DNA from: an uncultured Bacteroidales bacterium
Lineage (GTDB): Bacteria; Bacteroidota; Bacteroidia; Bacteroidales; UBA932
Assembly (NCBI GenBank): GCA_944326255.1
Contig: CALVDG010000013.1
Location: 1-63,672, forward strand
DNA: 63,672 nucleotides
Direction of reading: 5' to 3'
In this document: positions 61,477 through 63,672 of the stretch, in pieces
Layout: every line of letters starts with the position of its first letter
How positions within the stretch are numbered: the first letter of the stretch is position 1
Made by a program: the position numbers and the translations under genes
The notes under the pieces: generated by a model
Databases searched by the model: none
What the model saw: the letters and a program-made list of their open reading frames with translations, nothing else
Told to the model about the DNA's origin: nothing

Positions 61477-63672
61477 TTAGATGCCGCTGGACTTCCTGCG
61501 GCGGCGTATCAGCAGCCCGCCACCGATGAACAGGGCGATGATCAGCACCGCCACGGCTATGTTGCTTACCAGCGTGGTTTCCTTCTCAGTCTCACTCTGC
61601 AGCCGGTCCTTGCGGAGCACCATGCCGTCCGAAGCGTCGCTTACCGATGCATCCCGGATCTGCCGGATAGCCCCCCGGTACTCTGAAGCGGAGGCCTCGG
61701 GCAGGACGGAGGCGATGTAGTCCTGCAGGGCCGGATTGTCACAGACAAAACCGGAGCACGAGGGCGCGAACTCCTCTATCAGGCCGGTGTGCAACTCCGC
61801 GATATCGGCCACCTGCTCCGGCGTAGCGTTCCAGAGGCCCTTGCGGACCGACTCGAGCATGACGGCCGTCACCTCCTCGAGGGCCGCCGGATTGACCTCC
61901 CTGAAGTGCTCGTGTACTCCGAGGTCAAATTTATCCTGCACATACACCTCGTATATCTCGTCCCACACCCGGTCCTCCACAGCCTCCGGCTTCATCACGT
62001 TCCAGCCGAAGGTATTGGTGACAGTTTCCGCTATGGCGGCCGCATCTCCCGCTCCGCCGTTGAGTTTCTCAGCGATGTACGAGGGGTTGAATATCGTAGT
62101 GCGGCTCTCCACCCCTATCGCCTCCTTGAGTTCCTGCATCCTCACGCGGTTGCGGTTGCGGTAGTCGCTCAGATAGGCGTCGGGGTCCTTGCCGGTCACC
62201 TCCTTCACGGAAAGATTGAGCCCGCCCATGAACTCGTACACGTGGTCGAGACTGAGGGCACCCCAGGTATTGCTCTGACGGGGCTGCACCACGGCATCAG
62301 TGCGGGAGAGGGCCGCCTCGAAGGCATACCGGGAGAACTCCTCCCAGCCCTCCTCGCTGCCGTAGTAGGCTCCCATATTGTTCATGTAGACCTGCGCTAT
62401 CTCCGAGCTGGAGGTCCAGCGGTCGGAGGCGGTCACCATGCCCTGAATGCCGGTGCCGTAGTTGCCGTTCACCCCGCCGAAGACCCTGTAGGAGGACATC
62501 CTGCGGGCATCGGCCGGAGTCACGCCCTTCTCGGTGAGGATCCGCTCGGTCTCTCGGATACCCTCGGCCACATTGTTGACATACTCCCCGTCCTGAGCCT
62601 CCGCCGCCATGCGCACAGCCCTGTCTATCAGGAAGAGGCGCGAGGCCGCAATATCCCGGAGCTGGCCGCTGGTCTGCACCACCACGTCTATCCTCGGACG
62701 GCCGAGCTTCTCCGACGGTATCAGGCGGATATCGGTCACGCGGCCGAAGCTGTCGTAGACCGGCTCGACACCCAGCATGTAGAATATCTGGGCTATCGTC
62801 GCGCCCTCCGTCTCGATGAACTCGCTGCTCCACAGGGTGTAGCTGACCTTGCGGGGCAGGGAATCGCAGTGCCGCTGACGGTAGAGCCGCAGGGTATTCT
62901 CGGCCAGGGCTACGCCCTTTTCCCAGGCACTGCGGGTCGGGGTGGCCTCGGCGTTCACGGCGAAGAGGTTGCGACCGGTAGGCAGGGTATTGGGATTGGC
63001 CACTGGATCGCCTCCGGGCGAGGGCGAGGTATAGCCGCCGTCCAAGGCGTTGAGCATACTGCCCAACTCGGCGGAAGGGCTTTCCAACAGGGCCTTGCGG
63101 TAGTTGTACACATTGAGCACGGCCTGTTCCATCTCAGTCACAGCCCGGGCAAAATCCTTCTCCTGCTGCGTCGGCTGAGTTCCCCGTCCACCCATCATCT
63201 GCCGGCCCACAGCCGACATCATCTCGCTCATTCCCCGGCCGGCAACTGAGTCCTTCCTCAGCTGCTGCATACCGGCCATCTGAGCCATCATAGACATCAT
63301 GTCGGGCAGGGTCTGGAGCGAAGCGGCCACCTCCCTGGCGCGGGCAAGTTCCTCCGGAGTGATACCGGCTATCGAGCAGAGTTGCCGGTCATCCGCCGGA
63401 CGGCCCTGGGCCAGCAGCCGGGCCACTGTCTTCTTTGCCGGGGCCACATACCTGCGGTTGAACACTGACAGCTGCTTCTCCACCCCGTCCACGTCCTTGC
63501 CCCTGGCCCTGTCAATACCTAAAAGACCGTAGGCCACCGGCTCCGTGCTCATAGCATAGACCGTAGACTCGATCTGAGCCGGCAGATAGGGCTCCCCCAT
63601 CACGTAGAGCCGGCCCGTCACCTTCTCGGAGGCCAGTTCCTCGGCAAAATTCCCGATGCGCAGGACCTCCTC
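61477..63672 (-). CDS. hmuS: HmuS-like CobN/Mg-chelatase family protein, partial (N-terminus beyond right edge)
   Basis: 731 C-terminal residues of a CobN/BchH-type large chelatase subunit. The frame is open to the window end; a GTG at 63621 is not a start. Visible: SAEFIETEGATIAQIFYMLGVEPVYDSFGRV, IDVVVQTSGQLRDIAASRLFLIDRAV, YRVFGGVNGNYGTGIQG, SNTWGALSLDHVYEFMGGL, and NPSYIAEKLNGGAGDAA, all conserved in CobN. A single helix and basic RRRRK tail anchor it with the bulk outside the cytoplasm. HmuS homologues have been linked to anaerobic iron release from haem. With hmuT-U-V behind it, the receptor and hemophore genes should lie to the right. Confidence 0.9.
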   Translation of the reverse strand, partial: EEVLRIGNFAEELASEKVTGRLYVMGEPYLPAQIESTVYAMSTEPVAYGLLGIDRARGKDVDGVEKQLSVFNRRYVAPAKKTVARLLAQGRPADDRQLCSIAGITPEELARAREVAASLQTLPDMMSMMAQMAGMQQLRKDSVAGRGMSEMMSAVGRQMMGGRGTQPTQQEKDFARAVTEMEQAVLNVYNYRKALLESPSAELGSMLNALDGGYTSPSPGGDPVANPNTLPTGRNLFAVNAEATPTRSAWEKGVALAENTLRLYRQRHCDSLPRKVSYTLWSSEFIETEGATIAQIFYMLGVEPVYDSFGRVTDIRLIPSEKLGRPRIDVVVQTSGQLRDIAASRLFLIDRAVRMAAEAQDGEYVNNVAEGIRETERILTEKGVTPADARRMSSYRVFGGVNGNYGTGIQGMVTASDRWTSSSEIAQVYMNNMGAYYGSEEGWEEFSRYAFEAALSRTDAVVQPRQSNTWGALSLDHVYEFMGGLNLSVKEVTGKDPDAYLSDYRNRNRVRMQELKEAIGVESRTTIFNPSYIAEKLNGGAGDAAAIAETVTNTFGWNVMKPEAVEDRVWDEIYEVYVQDKFDLGVHEHFREVNPAALEEVTAVMLESVRKGLWNATPEQVADIAELHTGLIEEFAPSCSGFVCDNPALQDYIASVLPEASASEYRGAIRQIRDASVSDASDGMVLRKDRLQSETEKETTLVSNIAVAVLIIALFIGGGLLIRRRRKSSGI

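Noticed and set aside
1..63672. CRISPR arrays, prophage, integrative elements, rRNA operons, replication origin
   Set aside because: No spaced direct repeats, integrase, transposase, phage structural genes, rRNA sequence or DnaA-box cluster were seen.

Overview
The window reads as chromosomal DNA of a member of the order Bacteroidales (possibly Rikenellaceae-like; genus not resolved). The signs are promoters of the Bacteroidota type (TTG, 18-20 nt, TAnnTTTG), many lipoproteins with a short signal and lipobox, an iorA without the ferredoxin tail, a monomeric [FeFe] hydrogenase, an hmu-type haem cluster and GH84/GH20 host-glycan enzymes. Genes are dense, often with ATGA or 1-nt junctions. I see no phage, insertion sequence, CRISPR array, rRNA or replication origin.

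Layout. 1-7742 (minus): a hydrogenase cut by the left edge, then a cell-envelope operon read patatin/barrel protein, flippase, dut, murF, GT2. 7786-9061 (plus): lipoprotein cyclophilin and a nitroreductase. 9054-17861 (minus): a small-RNA candidate, two lipoproteins, and an MFS-GH20-GH84 operon. 17974-19476: glutamine synthetase. 20726-25167 (plus): small membrane protein, mutL, rhomboid protease, EEP-family protein, tsaC. 25251-25404: tRNA-Gln and tRNA-Met. 25505-26260: secreted protein and a second copy of the small-RNA candidate. 26273-37114: rsmE, folP, ispF, a phosphoesterase-DPP-sugar kinase run, and NAD synthesis (fused nadC-nadA, nadB) around an aquaporin and tsaE. 37155-38954: AT-rich AbiE-like toxin-antitoxin pair with a palindromic operator. 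39013-43922: yifB, mlaE-mlaF, an ECF sigma factor with its membrane/barrel partner. 44017-57324: TPR protein and EnvC, nucleoside kinase-uvrA-MBL operon, AAA/nuclease protein, deoxynucleoside kinase, barrel protein, LPG-synthase-like flippase, panD, panC. 57472-59683: iorAB. 59770-63672 (minus): hmuV, hmuU, hmuT and the end of hmuS, running off the right edge.

The most unusual signals are: (1) two copies of a short element made of a near-perfect sigma-54 promoter, a conserved core of about 30 nt and an unrelated intrinsic terminator, each directly behind the stop codon of a gene for an exported protein; this looks like a sigma-54-driven small-RNA family whose core is the exact complement of an ATGAAAAAA translation start; (2) a NadC-NadA fusion; (3) a 26-bp palindrome over the promoter and start codon of a toxin-antitoxin operon; (4) a cloverleaf-like 111-bp inverted repeat between folP and ispF; (5) overlapping divergent Bacteroidota promoters at 7721-7795; and (6) several genes whose -7 element ends 4-7 nt before the ATG, suggesting leaderless mRNAs.
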